This document shows, piece after piece, positions 53,155 through 62,560 of a DNA stretch of 64,000 nucleotides (position 1 is its first letter; every line of letters begins with the position of its first letter). The notes under the pieces are model-generated. The model did no database searches and was not told the DNA's origin. It was given only the letters and a program-made list of their open reading frames with translations. Origin of the DNA: Salinadaptatus halalkaliphilus (GTDB lineage: Archaea; Halobacteriota; Halobacteria; Halobacteriales; Natrialbaceae); contig NZ_RBZW01000021.1 in the NCBI RefSeq assembly GCF_006543045.1, positions 1-64,000 on the forward strand. The letters are read 5' to 3'. The position numbers were made by a program, and so were the translations under genes.

Positions 53155-53556
53155 ATGCACTTCGACCAGCGAACTCAGCGGGCGCTTCGCGAGGTCGGCC
53201 TCGAGACCGACGACCTCCGGGCGGCTTCGCAAGCGGTCGTCGATGCCGTCGAGACCGACGCGGCGGCGCTCGAGGACTTCTTCGCGGCACACGACACCGT
53301 CTACTCGGATATGGAACTGGCCCACTCAACGGCCGACTACCCCGAACACGCCATCGAGTGGCTCGATCTGACGACTCACGCCGACGAAATGCGCGGCTGG
53401 CTGCGCTTCGACTCGTGGGGCGTTTACGTCGAGGACGGTCGCATTCTCGACGGTGGCGACGATCTCGAGGCCGCAAACGCACACATCGAACTGACCCTGG
53501 GGCCGACGATCCACGACCGCGTTCGGTTCGCCCCCGCACGCGAGACACTACAATGA
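53155..53556 (+). CDS. Conserved haloarchaeal protein before FAU-1
   Basis: This 133-residue acidic, soluble protein has no cysteine. Its helical N-terminal half and beta-rich C-terminal half are typical of haloarchaeal DUF7532-like proteins, although I am not sure of the number. The stop overlaps the FAU-1 start as ATGA, which implies a joint function in RNA handling. Confidence 0.6.
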   Translation: MHFDQRTQRALREVGLETDDLRAASQAVVDAVETDAAALEDFFAAHDTVYSDMELAHSTADYPEHAIEWLDLTTHADEMRGWLRFDSWGVYVEDGRILDGGDDLEAANAHIELTLGPTIHDRVRFAPARETLQ

Positions 53557-54998
53557 CTGAGCATCCAGCAACCGTCCGCATCCGTGGCATATACACGACG
53601 GCGCTCACGCAACTGCTGATCGACGACGGCTTCGAGGTCGTCCAGGCCTCCGACCCCATCTGCGAGCGCTTCGAGGAATCGTTCGAAGCCGCCCCGGCGG
53701 ATGTCACCATCTGGACGACCCGCGACAGACAGGGCCTCGAGGTTTCGGGCGACCCCGACGCCGTCGAGACGATCGTCTCGCTGCTCGAGGCGGTTGCAAT
53801 CGATACCTTCCACTGGAGCGATGCCGTCCCGCGGGGATCGGTCTTCGACGCCGAAGTGCTCGATGCCGACGGCGGCAGCGGCGCGGTCGTCGATCTCGGC
53901 GACGGTCGACGCGGCTATTTGCAATACGACGCCGTCGACGGCTACGTCGACGCCGGCAACCGCTATCGGGTACAGGTCGACGAACCGATCCCGCCCTGGG
54001 ACGACGACCGGCCGCTCGTCCGCCCGACGCTCGCGGTCGGGGGCGGCCTCTGTCGACTCTCGCGGGATCGAACCGGCGTTTCGGCTGCGCTGTCGGGCGA
54101 GCGAGCCGAGGAACTCGTCGGGATGACCGACTTGCTCTCGGTCGACCGCCCGGACGGCTGGGGCCTTCGGTGGCAGCGCCCGGCCGCCGACGCCGACCTC
54201 GAGGCGATGACGACCGCACTCGAAGACGCCGCCGAACGAGCCGAGGGGCTCGAGGAGGCGCTCGCAGACGCCCCGGGAGGGATCGACGAGCCAGCCGATC
54301 CTGGCGAGCGAGCTACACCGAAGCGGACGGCGTGGCTCTGGTTCGGCCGCGAGTCGCGGTTCGAACTGGACGCCCTGCGTCGCGATGTCGAGGCGACGAT
54401 GGCCGGCCACCATCGGACGAAAGCCGCCGATCGGGCGGCGAGTGCGGCCGTCGACTTCGCCGAAGCCGTCGCCGAGTCGCCGGGTGGGGAAAGCGACGAC
54501 TTTCCCTTCGAGACCGTCGCCAGACAGTTCGGGCCGACCGACGGCGACCGCCTCGAGATCGATCACGGCAAACCCGACGGCACGCTCATCTCGCTCGGCT
54601 ACGGCGACGTCACCGAGTTCGATTCGGATGGATCGCTCACCCTCGAGCGGTCGATGGGCGGCGGCGGAACCTACGACGCGCTCGGGACGCCCAAGGAGTC
54701 GGGCGACGTCGCCGTCACGAAGTTCCGCGAGGGCCGATGGTGGTATCCGACGACGTACAAGGGTTCGGACGGCGGGTCCAAGGGCACCTACGTCAACGTC
54801 TGTACCCCGGTCGAACTCTTTCCCGACACCGTGCGCTACGTCGATCTGTACATTGACGTGATTCGGACGCCCGACGGCACGGTCGAGACCGTCGACGCGG
54901 ACGAACTCGAGGCTGCCGTCGCCGACGGTCACGTCTCGGCCGAGTTAGCCGACAAGGCACGAAGCGTCGCCGACGCTGTCGAGCGCGCACTCTCCTAG
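53553..54998 (+). CDS. FAU-1-family probable ribonuclease (RNase E/G-like with DUF402)
   Basis: This 481-residue protein contains an N-terminal ferredoxin-like and S1-like part (about 100-165, RGSVFDAEVLD) typical of RNase E/G proteins. A C-terminal DUF402 domain (about 330-465) has YGDVTEFDSDGS and WWYPTTYK. In archaea FAU-1 binds and processes rRNA. Start overlap with the upstream gene indicates coupled translation. Confidence 0.85.
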   Translation: MTEHPATVRIRGIYTTALTQLLIDDGFEVVQASDPICERFEESFEAAPADVTIWTTRDRQGLEVSGDPDAVETIVSLLEAVAIDTFHWSDAVPRGSVFDAEVLDADGGSGAVVDLGDGRRGYLQYDAVDGYVDAGNRYRVQVDEPIPPWDDDRPLVRPTLAVGGGLCRLSRDRTGVSAALSGERAEELVGMTDLLSVDRPDGWGLRWQRPAADADLEAMTTALEDAAERAEGLEEALADAPGGIDEPADPGERATPKRTAWLWFGRESRFELDALRRDVEATMAGHHRTKAADRAASAAVDFAEAVAESPGGESDDFPFETVARQFGPTDGDRLEIDHGKPDGTLISLGYGDVTEFDSDGSLTLERSMGGGGTYDALGTPKESGDVAVTKFREGRWWYPTTYKGSDGGSKGTYVNVCTPVELFPDTVRYVDLYIDVIRTPDGTVETVDADELEAAVADGHVSAELADKARSVADAVERALS

Positions 54999-55034
54999 TC
55001 GGTTCGCCGGCGTCGTCACTCGTCGCGGTCGATT

Positions 55035-55496
55035 TCAGTCAGAGGCCGCAGGGATCCCATCGGTCGCGGACTCGCTCGAGGGCAACAACGGCACGTAATC
55101 GTCCAGATCGAGCGCGAACTCCCGTGCGGTTTCCGGCGAGACCCAGTACAGGTCGAACGCCGCGCCGTGTTCCTCGCCGCCGTCGGTGACGGTGTGGGTC
55201 CACGCCTCGCGAGGTTCGTGAACCGTCGCGTGGAAGAAGTGACGAACGTAGCGCTTTGGCGGCGAGCGCCGTCGCGTCCAGACATCGGTCGTCAGATGCT
55301 GGGCCGCGTTCAGCGTCCCGAGACCGGTCTCCTCGAGAACTTCGCGAAAGAGCGCTTCCCGCGGGGTTTCCCCGGGCTCGAGGGTCCCTTTCGGAATCTG
55401 GAGGCCGTCGTGACCGGGGCCCTCGAAGACGAGGAGTTCGCCCGAGGCTCGCGTGATGTAGGCACACGCCTTCTCGACGTAAGTGACGCCATTCAT
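55035..55496 (-). CDS. NUDIX hydrolase
   Basis: This 153-residue protein has a complete Nudix box (GTLEPGETPREALF then REVLEETGL at about 37-59), including the REUXEE residues that bind the metal. The substrate is unknown; likely targets are nucleoside diphosphates linked to another group. The start at 55496 (ATG) is preferred to an upstream GTG at 55511. Confidence 0.9.
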   Translation of the reverse strand: MNGVTYVEKACAYITRASGELLVFEGPGHDGLQIPKGTLEPGETPREALFREVLEETGLGTLNAAQHLTTDVWTRRRSPPKRYVRHFFHATVHEPREAWTHTVTDGGEEHGAAFDLYWVSPETAREFALDLDDYVPLLPSSESATDGIPAASD

Positions 55497-55635
55497 GATA
55501 GCGTATAGCACAGTGACCGGACGTAAAAGGTTGTCCCCATAACGGATTAAAAGAAACTAAGGAGTGCGGTAGAACCGTTCCATCTTCCAAAACGTTTCGG
55601 ACGGTTCGAAACGACGACGGGCGGGTCCGGAGTCG

Positions 55636-56622
55636 TTAGTCCGAGGCGATACCGGCGTCGTAGTCGGAGACGGACTCGCCGTCGATCCGGGTGAAGACGG
55701 TCGCGAGCGCCGGCCCGGAGACGTTGTGCCAGACGCTAAACAGCGCTGGGATGAGGGCGGCGACGGGATCGAAAAAGGCCACCGCGAGCGCGACCGCGAG
55801 GCCGCTGTTCTGTAGCCCGACCTCGAACGCGCAGGCCCGCGCTCGGTCTTCGGTCATCCCGGTCAGGTAGCCAACGCCGTAGCCGGCGCCGAGGCCGAGG
55901 CCGTTGTGGAGGACAACGGCGAGGAAGACGACCGCACTCGCGGTGAGGATCTCCTCGACATTGAGCCCCACGACGGCCGCGACGATGGCGACGATGGCGA
56001 CGACGCTGATCGCCGGGAAGATAGAGAGGCCGGCTTTCGCCGCCGTCGGCGCGTATTTATCGAGTGCCAGACGCAGGAGAAGGCCGGCCACGACCGGAAT
56101 CAGGACGATCAACACGATCGATTCGGCCATCTCGGCGAACGTGACGGAGATCTGCTCGCCGGCCAGCAGGACGACCCACGCGGGCATCACCAGCGGTGCG
56201 GCGATCGTCGTCAGCGACGTGATCGTCACCGACAGCGCCACGTCCCCGCGGCCGAGGTAGGTCATCACGTTCGAGGCCGTCCCGCCCGGCGCGGCACCGA
56301 CGAGGATCAGACCGACGCCGATCTCCCAGGGCAGTCCGAGGCCGACGACGAGGACGTACGCGATCACCGGCATCGCGATCCACTGGGCCAACGCGCCGAT
56401 CAGCACGTCTCGAGGGCGCTCGAGAATCCGTCGGAAGTCCGCGGGCGTCAGCGTCAGGCCCATCCCGAGCATGATAATGCCAAGCAGTATCGAGATGTAG
56501 TCGCCGATCGGGACGAACGTCTCGGGCGCATACAACGCGACCGCGGCGGCGATCAGCACCCAGACGACGAAGTACTTGCTCGTGACCTGTCCGACCCGTT
56601 CCAGTAGTTGAAGATTGCTCAC
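55636..56622 (-). CDS. Bile acid:sodium symporter family transporter
   Basis: This 328-residue protein has about nine to ten helices. It carries family motifs GMGLTLTPADFRRIL and APGGTASNVMTYLGRGDVALS. In prokaryotes this family transports bile acids, organic anions or pantothenate-like solutes. A GTG start at 56622 lies inside a small inverted repeat. Confidence 0.87.
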   Translation of the reverse strand: MSNLQLLERVGQVTSKYFVVWVLIAAAVALYAPETFVPIGDYISILLGIIMLGMGLTLTPADFRRILERPRDVLIGALAQWIAMPVIAYVLVVGLGLPWEIGVGLILVGAAPGGTASNVMTYLGRGDVALSVTITSLTTIAAPLVMPAWVVLLAGEQISVTFAEMAESIVLIVLIPVVAGLLLRLALDKYAPTAAKAGLSIFPAISVVAIVAIVAAVVGLNVEEILTASAVVFLAVVLHNGLGLGAGYGVGYLTGMTEDRARACAFEVGLQNSGLAVALAVAFFDPVAALIPALFSVWHNVSGPALATVFTRIDGESVSDYDAGIASD

Positions 56623-56634
56623 GTGAAATCACGT
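56621..56634. promoter_or_regulatory. Inverted repeat at the symporter start
   Basis: ACGTGA at 56621-56626 and TCACGT at 56629-56634 are perfect inverted copies around two bases, directly at the GTG start codon of the symporter gene on the minus strand. It may be chance, but the position would suit a repressor or translational control. Confidence 0.3.
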
Positions 56635-56729
56635 CGCTTTCGGTGATGGTCGTTGTTCACGGACAGTTCGCGATAAGTCACACGGATCGACGGCGAACCG
56701 CTTTTGGGTCAGTCTCGAGTAGGCCTCGT

Positions 56730-56945
56730 ATGGCTCGAGTCGGCTGGTCGGTCTCGGAACGCATCCTTCTGGGCGCCGTGCTGGCTGCTATCGTCGCCGT
56801 TGCGGTCGCCGTGACTCAGTTAGCCGTCGGTCCACGAACGCTCGCCGGCGGCACCGTCGTCGTGGGCACGGCGTTGCTCGTGGTGTCGATCGCGCTCCCC
56901 GCGTTCTTGCTCTCGCGGTGGCAGCGAGCCCAGGCGCGCCGGTGA
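56730..56945 (+). CDS. Small two-helix membrane protein
   Basis: This 71-residue protein has two hydrophobic helices (about 12-32 and 40-61), a basic end (RWQRAQARR) and no cysteine. A start at 56730 agrees with the first helix. It is divergent from the symporter gene. Function is unknown. Confidence 0.6.
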   Translation: MARVGWSVSERILLGAVLAAIVAVAVAVTQLAVGPRTLAGGTVVVGTALLVVSIALPAFLLSRWQRAQARR

Positions 56946-57025
56946 CACCCGTGTCACCGCTCGAGAGCCGGCGAAGCGGACGCACAACCGAACTCCTATG
57001 AACGCGGCGGGCAAAGCCTCGAGGT

Positions 57026-57925
57026 ATGACAAAGCGGTACGTCTCGCTACCCGACGAGGCGGAGACGGGCATGCGCGAGTTCATCGACGAGGTCGATCGA
57101 CGGCTGGCCGGCGAGGAGGATACCTGTTCGGTCGTCGAGGACGTCCTGATCGATCTTTCGGGCGATCGGGAGGCCTACGACCGCTGGCAGAACGGCGAGT
57201 CGATGTCGGCCGCCGAACGCGTCCGCCTACAGAGTTACGATCCCTGTAACACCACCCTCGAGAGCGAGTACTACGCCGAGAAAGACGAGGAGAAATTTCG
57301 CCGCTCCAAGCACCTCCAGTGGCTCTGGCGGCAGTTCGACAGCCTACCGATCGCCGACAATGTCGAGTTCGCGCTTCGCTTCCGGCGGATGCTCGCGGAC
57401 CACCTTTTTGCCGAGTGCGGGGACAACTGCCGATTCTTCAAGGGTATCTCGTTTACCTACGGCCACAACATCACGATCGGCGACAACGTGGTCGTCCACG
57501 ACGACGTCCACCTGGACGACCGCGGGACGCTCACGATCGGTGACCGGGTCTCGATCTCCGACGGCGCCCACATTTACAGCCACGATCACGATGTCGTCGA
57601 CCAGACCGCGGTTCGGAACTACCACACGATCGTCGAAGACGACGTGCGACTCACCTACGATTCGATGGTTCGGGCCGGCTGCAAGATCGGCGAAAACGCC
57701 ATCGTCGGTGCACGCGGCATCGTCCAACACGACGTTCCAGCACACCACATCGCTATCGGTGCACCCGCCAAGAGCGTCAAGATCAAACCCGGCTGGGAAG
57801 ACGTCGCCACGCCGCTGGAAGACGCCGGCGTCAACCGTCAGGAACAGCGCCGGATCGAGTACGATTTGCCGGACGACCTCGAGGTCTTCGACGAGTTCGG
57901 TCGTGACCACTCGCCACCCCAGTAG
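57026..57925 (+). CDS. Hexapeptide-repeat (LbH) acetyltransferase
   Basis: This 299-residue protein resembles maltose/galactoside O-acetyltransferases (NodL/LacA/Maa type). The left-handed beta-helix (about 150-255) has GHNITIGDNVVVHDDVHL and ITIGDR-like turns, and the catalytic histidine in YSHDHDV. An extra N-terminal helical region (about 1-100) is longer than in typical family members. It would acetylate a sugar, perhaps of the cell surface. Confidence 0.87.
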   Translation: MTKRYVSLPDEAETGMREFIDEVDRRLAGEEDTCSVVEDVLIDLSGDREAYDRWQNGESMSAAERVRLQSYDPCNTTLESEYYAEKDEEKFRRSKHLQWLWRQFDSLPIADNVEFALRFRRMLADHLFAECGDNCRFFKGISFTYGHNITIGDNVVVHDDVHLDDRGTLTIGDRVSISDGAHIYSHDHDVVDQTAVRNYHTIVEDDVRLTYDSMVRAGCKIGENAIVGARGIVQHDVPAHHIAIGAPAKSVKIKPGWEDVATPLEDAGVNRQEQRRIEYDLPDDLEVFDEFGRDHSPPQ

Positions 57926-57998
57926 TATCTCCGGCCCGAACTGTCACGATCGCTGAACCGGGGAATATCCAAGTGTACTGAGAACGTATACCACGCCG

Positions 57999-58322
57999 AT
58001 GGAGCTCTGGGGCTGGCTCATCGGTTACGTGGTGCTGTTTGCCCTCCTCCATCTGGTACTATACTACGTCTACGTTCGAGGAGAAGAAAGCGATAGTGCA
58101 GGGACGCCGTCGTTTGCCGATCCGAATCGCGCGCAGTCACACTCCTCACCGGAACCCGATCGATATCCGCGGACCGGCGACGAGGTCGGCGATCGAGGGC
58201 CGACCGACGACGACCGGGAGTTCGACGGGGAGACGATTCGGTGTCCCCACTGTGGGGCCCGAAACGCCGCGGATCAGACCTACACCTACTGCTGGCACTG
58301 TATCTCGACGCTCCGTCGGTAG
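57999..58322 (+). CDS. Membrane-anchored zinc-ribbon protein
   Basis: This 107-residue protein has one N-terminal helix (about 5-25), a disordered acidic linker and a C-terminal zinc ribbon (CPHCGARN and CWHC). Membrane anchors carrying zinc ribbons are common in haloarchaea. It lies just before pdxT without overlap. Function is unknown. Confidence 0.65.
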   Translation: MELWGWLIGYVVLFALLHLVLYYVYVRGEESDSAGTPSFADPNRAQSHSSPEPDRYPRTGDEVGDRGPTDDDREFDGETIRCPHCGARNAADQTYTYCWHCISTLRR

Positions 58323-58405
58323 CGCCCTCGAGAGCGGACGGCCAGCGTTACCGGATCGCCACCCCGTGGCGCGTCCTTTTTGAGCCGTCCATCCCTACCG
58401 CTGGT

Positions 58406-59023
58406 ATGACACTGACTGCGGGCGTCGTCGCCGTCCAGGGCGATGTCGAAGAGCACGCAGCCGCCATCGATCGAGCCGCGCGCGAGCGCGGATACGAAGT
58501 CACCGTCCACGAGATCCGCGAGTCGGGAATCGTTCCGGACTGTGACCTGCTCGCGATGCCCGGCGGCGAGTCGACGACCATCTCGAGGCTGCTCCACAGC
58601 GAGGGTATCGCGCCCGAAATTCGGGCCCACGTCGACACCGGGAAACCCCTGCTCGCGACCTGTGCCGGCCTGATCGTCGCCTCGAGCGACGCCAACGACG
58701 ACCGCGTCGAGGAACTCGAACTCGTCGACGTGACCGTCCAGCGCAACGCCTTCGGTCGCCAGAAAGATAGCTTCGAGGCCCCGCTCGCGATCGACGGGCT
58801 CGCAGCGCCCTATCCTGCGGTGTTCATCCGCGCGCCCGTTATCGACGACGTCGGCGACGCCGAGGTGCTAGCAGCGTGGGACGATCGTCCGGTCGCCGTC
58901 CGCGACGGTCCAGTCGTCGCCACCTCGTTCCACCCCGAGTTGACGCCGGATAGCCGCGTCCACGGCCTGGCCTTCTTCGAAAACGACGCTGCAGTGGTTC
59001 CGGAACTCGAGGATCACCAGTAG
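58406..59023 (+). CDS. pdxT: Pyridoxal 5'-phosphate synthase glutaminase subunit
   Basis: This 205-residue class I glutamine amidotransferase supplies ammonia to PdxS. The nucleophile is C86 in LLATCAGLI and the start of the active-site region is MPGGEST (51-57). The C-terminal His-Glu pair is in SFHPELT. The start at 58406 excludes a 55-residue extension. No pdxS gene is visible next to it. Confidence 0.93.
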   Translation: MTLTAGVVAVQGDVEEHAAAIDRAARERGYEVTVHEIRESGIVPDCDLLAMPGGESTTISRLLHSEGIAPEIRAHVDTGKPLLATCAGLIVASSDANDDRVEELELVDVTVQRNAFGRQKDSFEAPLAIDGLAAPYPAVFIRAPVIDDVGDAEVLAAWDDRPVAVRDGPVVATSFHPELTPDSRVHGLAFFENDAAVVPELEDHQ

Positions 59024-59499
59024 ACGCCGTGTTGGAACCATCCAGTATCGGTCGATCCTGACGGTTTTTCGGGCCGATAGCGGGACACGTCTGTACACGG
59101 TATCGACGGTGTCGGTCGGACGGCGTCTCAGGTTGACGGTCGTGACGAAAAACGGATAGCGAACGGCAACGTGTGCTGGCGGTGTCAGTCACCGGTGCAC
59201 GAGGGTATGCCACAGGGCCACAATGAGTATCGTGTTGGTGTTGGGTCGTCGATTGGTATTTGTTCTCACCACCTCGTTTGTTGTATTGGTGTGTCCAACT
59301 ATAAAGGTTATTGTCGAGGTGATACCTGACTTCACGCATCACATATTGGACGAACGGCCACTCTATTCCGTCTTAATACATATTTCTCCATTATTTCGAG
59401 AGTGGGGGGCAGTCGTGTGAGCAACGTCATTTCGCACGACTACCGTGCATGCATACGCGACCGTCCATGTTTTTCTTGTTCGCCCCCATCTATGAGGGT
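59024..59499. other. Gene-free stretch with AT-rich core
   Basis: About 475 bases lie between pdxT and the DUF151 gene. The first 200 bases have ordinary composition; 59225-59400 is markedly AT-rich. Minus-strand frames in it show no recognisable domain. No repeat, tRNA or terminator was identified. It may hold the DUF151 promoter or a small RNA. Confidence 0.45.
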
Positions 59500-59967
59500 A
59501 TGCACGCGTCTATCGACGCCGTTCGCGTCGCGGGAACGCCCCAGGGGCCAGTTCCCGTTGTCGTCCTGGCCGTCGACGGCGAGGACGACATCGTCCCCAT
59601 CTTCATCGGCTTCAACGAGGCGACCAGCATCGCCCGCGGCCTCGAGGCCGAAGATATCGGCCGACCGCTGACCCACGATCTCCTGTTAGACGTCATGGAG
59701 GAACTGGGCAGTCGAATCGATCGGATCGTGGTCAACGAGATCGAACAGCGGGTCGGAGGGCAAGGCGGCACCTACATCGCCGACCTGTACGTCGAGACGC
59801 CCCGTGGCGAGACCGTCATCGACGCCCGCCCGAGCGACTCGCTGGCGCTTGCAGCCCGAACGAACGCCCCCATCGAGGTGACCGAAGACGTCTTCGCGGA
59901 CGGTCGAGACGACAGCGAGAAGTTCGACGAGTTAGAAGACATCCGCAACGTCTCCGGTGACCTCTAG
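59500..59967 (+). CDS. DUF151 bifunctional nuclease family protein
   Basis: This 155-residue protein belongs to the DUF151 (BFN) family. The conserved FIGFNEATSIA, DLLLDVMEELG and DARPSDSLALAAR motifs are visible. The plant relative has DNase and RNase activity; the archaeal role is unknown. The start at 59500 is chosen from context. It is directly followed by hisE. Confidence 0.9.
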   Translation: MHASIDAVRVAGTPQGPVPVVVLAVDGEDDIVPIFIGFNEATSIARGLEAEDIGRPLTHDLLLDVMEELGSRIDRIVVNEIEQRVGGQGGTYIADLYVETPRGETVIDARPSDSLALAARTNAPIEVTEDVFADGRDDSEKFDELEDIRNVSGDL

Positions 59968-60252
59968 ATGGATGACACACTCGAAGCGTTGTTCGACGTG
60001 ATCGAAGACCGCAAGGAAACGCTCCCCGAGGACTCCTATACCGCCTCACTGTTTACCCACGAGAAGGGGGAAAACGCCGTCCTCGAGAAACTCGGCGAGG
60101 AGTCGACCGAACTCGTCCTCGCCGCTAAAGACGACGATCGCGAGGAGATCGCCGCCGAAGCCGCCGACATCGTCTATCACCTGCTCGTGCTCCTCTCGAT
60201 GAAAGACATGGACCTCGAGGAGTTAGAGTCCGAACTCGAGGCGCGTCGGTAG
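59968..60252 (+). CDS. hisE: Phosphoribosyl-ATP pyrophosphatase
   Basis: This 94-residue all-helical MazG-like enzyme performs the second step of histidine synthesis. Family motifs are [22 protein letters not shown] and [13 protein letters not shown]. It begins immediately after the DUF151 stop codon, so the two genes share a transcript. Confidence 0.92.
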   Translation: MDDTLEALFDVIEDRKETLPEDSYTASLFTHEKGENAVLEKLGEESTELVLAAKDDDREEIAAEAADIVYHLLVLLSMKDMDLEELESELEARR

Positions 60253-60355
60253 GGCGACTCCCATCGGCACCTGTCGATTGCTGCCGTCACATCTCGCCGA
60301 ACTGCGGGTCGACCGTTTCGTAGCGTTTTTGCTGGTAGTCGGGAAACGACGCGGT

Positions 60356-61057
60356 ATGACTGCCCCCTGGGAGGAGTGGGATCACATTCTCAAGATCGAT
60401 CCCGACAAGGAGTTACCCGACGGCGTGACCTACGGCGATCTCTGTGCGACCGGCACCGACGCGATCGAGGTCGGCGGCACGATGGGGATCACCGAGGCAA
60501 ACATGGAAGCTGTCGTCGATGCCTGTTCCGAACACGACGTGGCGCTCTATCAGGAGCCTTCGAGTCCGGATGTCGTCATCGACAACGAAGCGCTCGAGGG
60601 ATATCTCATCCCGACGGTGTTCAACGCTGGCTCGCCGTTCTGGATCACCGGCGCCCACAAGGAGTGGGTCCGCATCGACGACGGATTAGACTGGGACCGA
60701 ACGACGACCGAGGCCTACATCGTGATGAACCCCGACGCCGACGTCGCGACCTACACGGAAGCCGACTGCGACCTCGAGGCCGACGACGTCGCCGCCTACG
60801 CCGAGGTCGCCGAACGGCTGTTCGGGCAGGAGATCGTCTATCTCGAGTACTCGGGAATGCTGGGCGACCCGGCGATCGTCGAGGCCGCGAGTGAGGCGAC
60901 CGACGAGGCGACGCTGTTCTACGGCGGCGGCATCCACGACTACGACTCGGCCCACGCGATGGCCCAGTACGCCGACGTCGTCGTCGTCGGTGATCTGGCT
61001 CACGAGGGGGGCGTCGAGGCGGTTCGGGAGACGGTCGAGGCCGCTTCCGACGCCTGA
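60356..61057 (+). CDS. Geranylgeranylglyceryl phosphate synthase (PcrB-like)
   Basis: This 233-residue TIM-barrel prenyltransferase joins geranylgeranyl diphosphate to sn-glycerol-1-phosphate, the first committed step of archaeal membrane lipid synthesis. It shows [22 protein letters not shown], the [11 protein letters not shown] and [19 protein letters not shown] motifs. The start at 60356 excludes an upstream extension with no homology-like features. Confidence 0.92.
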   Translation: MTAPWEEWDHILKIDPDKELPDGVTYGDLCATGTDAIEVGGTMGITEANMEAVVDACSEHDVALYQEPSSPDVVIDNEALEGYLIPTVFNAGSPFWITGAHKEWVRIDDGLDWDRTTTEAYIVMNPDADVATYTEADCDLEADDVAAYAEVAERLFGQEIVYLEYSGMLGDPAIVEAASEATDEATLFYGGGIHDYDSAHAMAQYADVVVVGDLAHEGGVEAVRETVEAASDA

Positions 61058-61138
61058 GGATTGGTATTATCGCCGAGCAAGCCTGAAAAAGACAGATTGG
61101 CCTAAACGGTTTTGCGTCTCCACTCTCGAGCACTGTGC

Positions 61139-61786
61139 ATGAGTCTCCTCGCGGAGTTCGAGGCGGCATCACCGAACCTCGTTCTCGGGCCGACACTCGA
61201 GGCGATGCCGGCGGTTACTATCGACCTCGAGCGCCAGTATGCGGTCGATCCCGAGCAGCCGGTCGCGTTCTGCTGGGTCCGGTGTGCAGAGCCACCACAT
61301 TTCGAAGCCACCCTCACGACCGACGACACCGTCGATAGCTTCGATCGCGTCGGGACGACCGACGAGTGGGCACTGTATCGGATTCACCGCAGCGACTCCG
61401 ATGTCGTCGGCGCCTATCGACAGTGGGTCTCCGTCGGTGGCGAGTTACTCGAATGTCGCGCGACCGACGGCCGCTGGGCGGTCGAGATGCGGTTTCCCGA
61501 CCGCGATGCGTTCACAGCGTATCACGCGTTTCTCGAGGACGAAGACGTGGAGTTCGAACTACATCGACTGGCGGACGGCGATCAGGCCCGTCGCGTCCGA
61601 AACCGGGAGTTTCTGACCGAGTCACAGCGGGAAGCGCTCGTCCTCGCCCACGAGCACGGCTTTTTCGACGTGCCTCGCAACACGACGCTCGCGACGATCG
61701 CCGACTCGCTCGATATCTCGAATCAGGCGGTCAGCGAACGCCTTCGACGCGGTCAGGGGCGGCTCATCGACGAGTATCTGCTGTAG
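61139..61786 (+). CDS. HTH-10 (Bat-type) transcription regulator
   Basis: This 215-residue regulator has an N-terminal sensor domain and a C-terminal Bat-type HTH (about 160-212) with LTESQREALVLAHEHGFF, TLATIADSLDISNQAVSERL. It is a second HTH-10 protein in this window. Neighbours give no clear target. The start at 61139 gives the usual N-terminus. Confidence 0.88.
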   Translation: MSLLAEFEAASPNLVLGPTLEAMPAVTIDLERQYAVDPEQPVAFCWVRCAEPPHFEATLTTDDTVDSFDRVGTTDEWALYRIHRSDSDVVGAYRQWVSVGGELLECRATDGRWAVEMRFPDRDAFTAYHAFLEDEDVEFELHRLADGDQARRVRNREFLTESQREALVLAHEHGFFDVPRNTTLATIADSLDISNQAVSERLRRGQGRLIDEYLL

Positions 61787-61807
61787 TGGCCACGCCTGCA
61801 TTGGGTA

Positions 61808-62560
61808 CTAGGATCGAACCTCGTCGCTGGCTTCGACGAGTTGGATGAGGACGCTGGCAAACAGCGAGTTCGCGCTCCAAATGGCGGTTTCGCTACCATC
61901 ATCGTCGACAACGCTCAGCAAGATACTGTCGTCGTCGACGAGGACGATCCGTCCCGAGCGCTGATCGTCTACGCGGTGGCCCGGCGGCGACTCGACGGTC
62001 ACGCCCTCGAGCGCCCCCAGCCGATCTCGAACGTCGTCGGTACGACTGACGACGACGACAGTGCGTCCGGCCGTCACCTGCTGTTCGAGCGTCGTCTTGA
62101 TCGAATCGGTCACGAGTTCCGGGAGGCGAGTGCCGAAGACGATCCGCTCGTCGGCACCCCGACAGAGATCGACGACCCGATCGGCCACCCGATCGCGCCC
62201 GCGGATCGTCCAGATATCCTCGCGGGCCTCCTGGCCCGTCGAGGCCGATTTGACCGCATCGACGTAGTCGAAGGCGCGTTCGCGCTCGCGCTCGAAGCGG
62301 GCCTCGAGCGTCGCTCGTGCCTCCTCTAAACTGACCGGGCGATAGCGGATCGGGCTCGATTGCTGGACCTCGAGGAGGCCCCGGTCGGCCAGGCTCTCGG
62401 CGACGCTGTAGACCTGCGACCGCGGCACGTCCGCGATGCGGGCGACGTCCCTGGCGGTGCCCGACCCGAGGCGATGGAGCGCGATGAACACCTTGGCCTC
62501 GTAGCTGGTCAGGCCGAGCCGTTCGAAGGCGTCGATCGCCTTGTTCTCGTCGGTGGTCAC
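61808..62560 (-). CDS. TrmB-family transcription regulator
   Basis: This 250-residue protein has an N-terminal winged-helix domain (about 10-75) with LTSYEAKVFIALHRLGSGTARDVARIADVPRSQVY-like layout and a C-terminal ligand or effector domain with RGRDRVADRVVDLCRGADERIVFGTRL. It overlaps the stop codon of the upstream transporter as ATGA and therefore probably regulates that transporter. Confidence 0.9.
   Translation of the reverse strand: MTTDENKAIDAFERLGLTSYEAKVFIALHRLGSGTARDVARIADVPRSQVYSVAESLADRGLLEVQQSSPIRYRPVSLEEARATLEARFERERERAFDYVDAVKSASTGQEAREDIWTIRGRDRVADRVVDLCRGADERIVFGTRLPELVTDSIKTTLEQQVTAGRTVVVVSRTDDVRDRLGALEGVTVESPPGHRVDDQRSGRIVLVDDDSILLSVVDDDGSETAIWSANSLFASVLIQLVEASDEVRS

Noticed and set aside
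58839-59342. 167-codon minus-strand frame over the end of pdxT and the following gap
   Set aside because: Half is antisense to pdxT and the rest lies in the AT-rich gap; no domain is visible.
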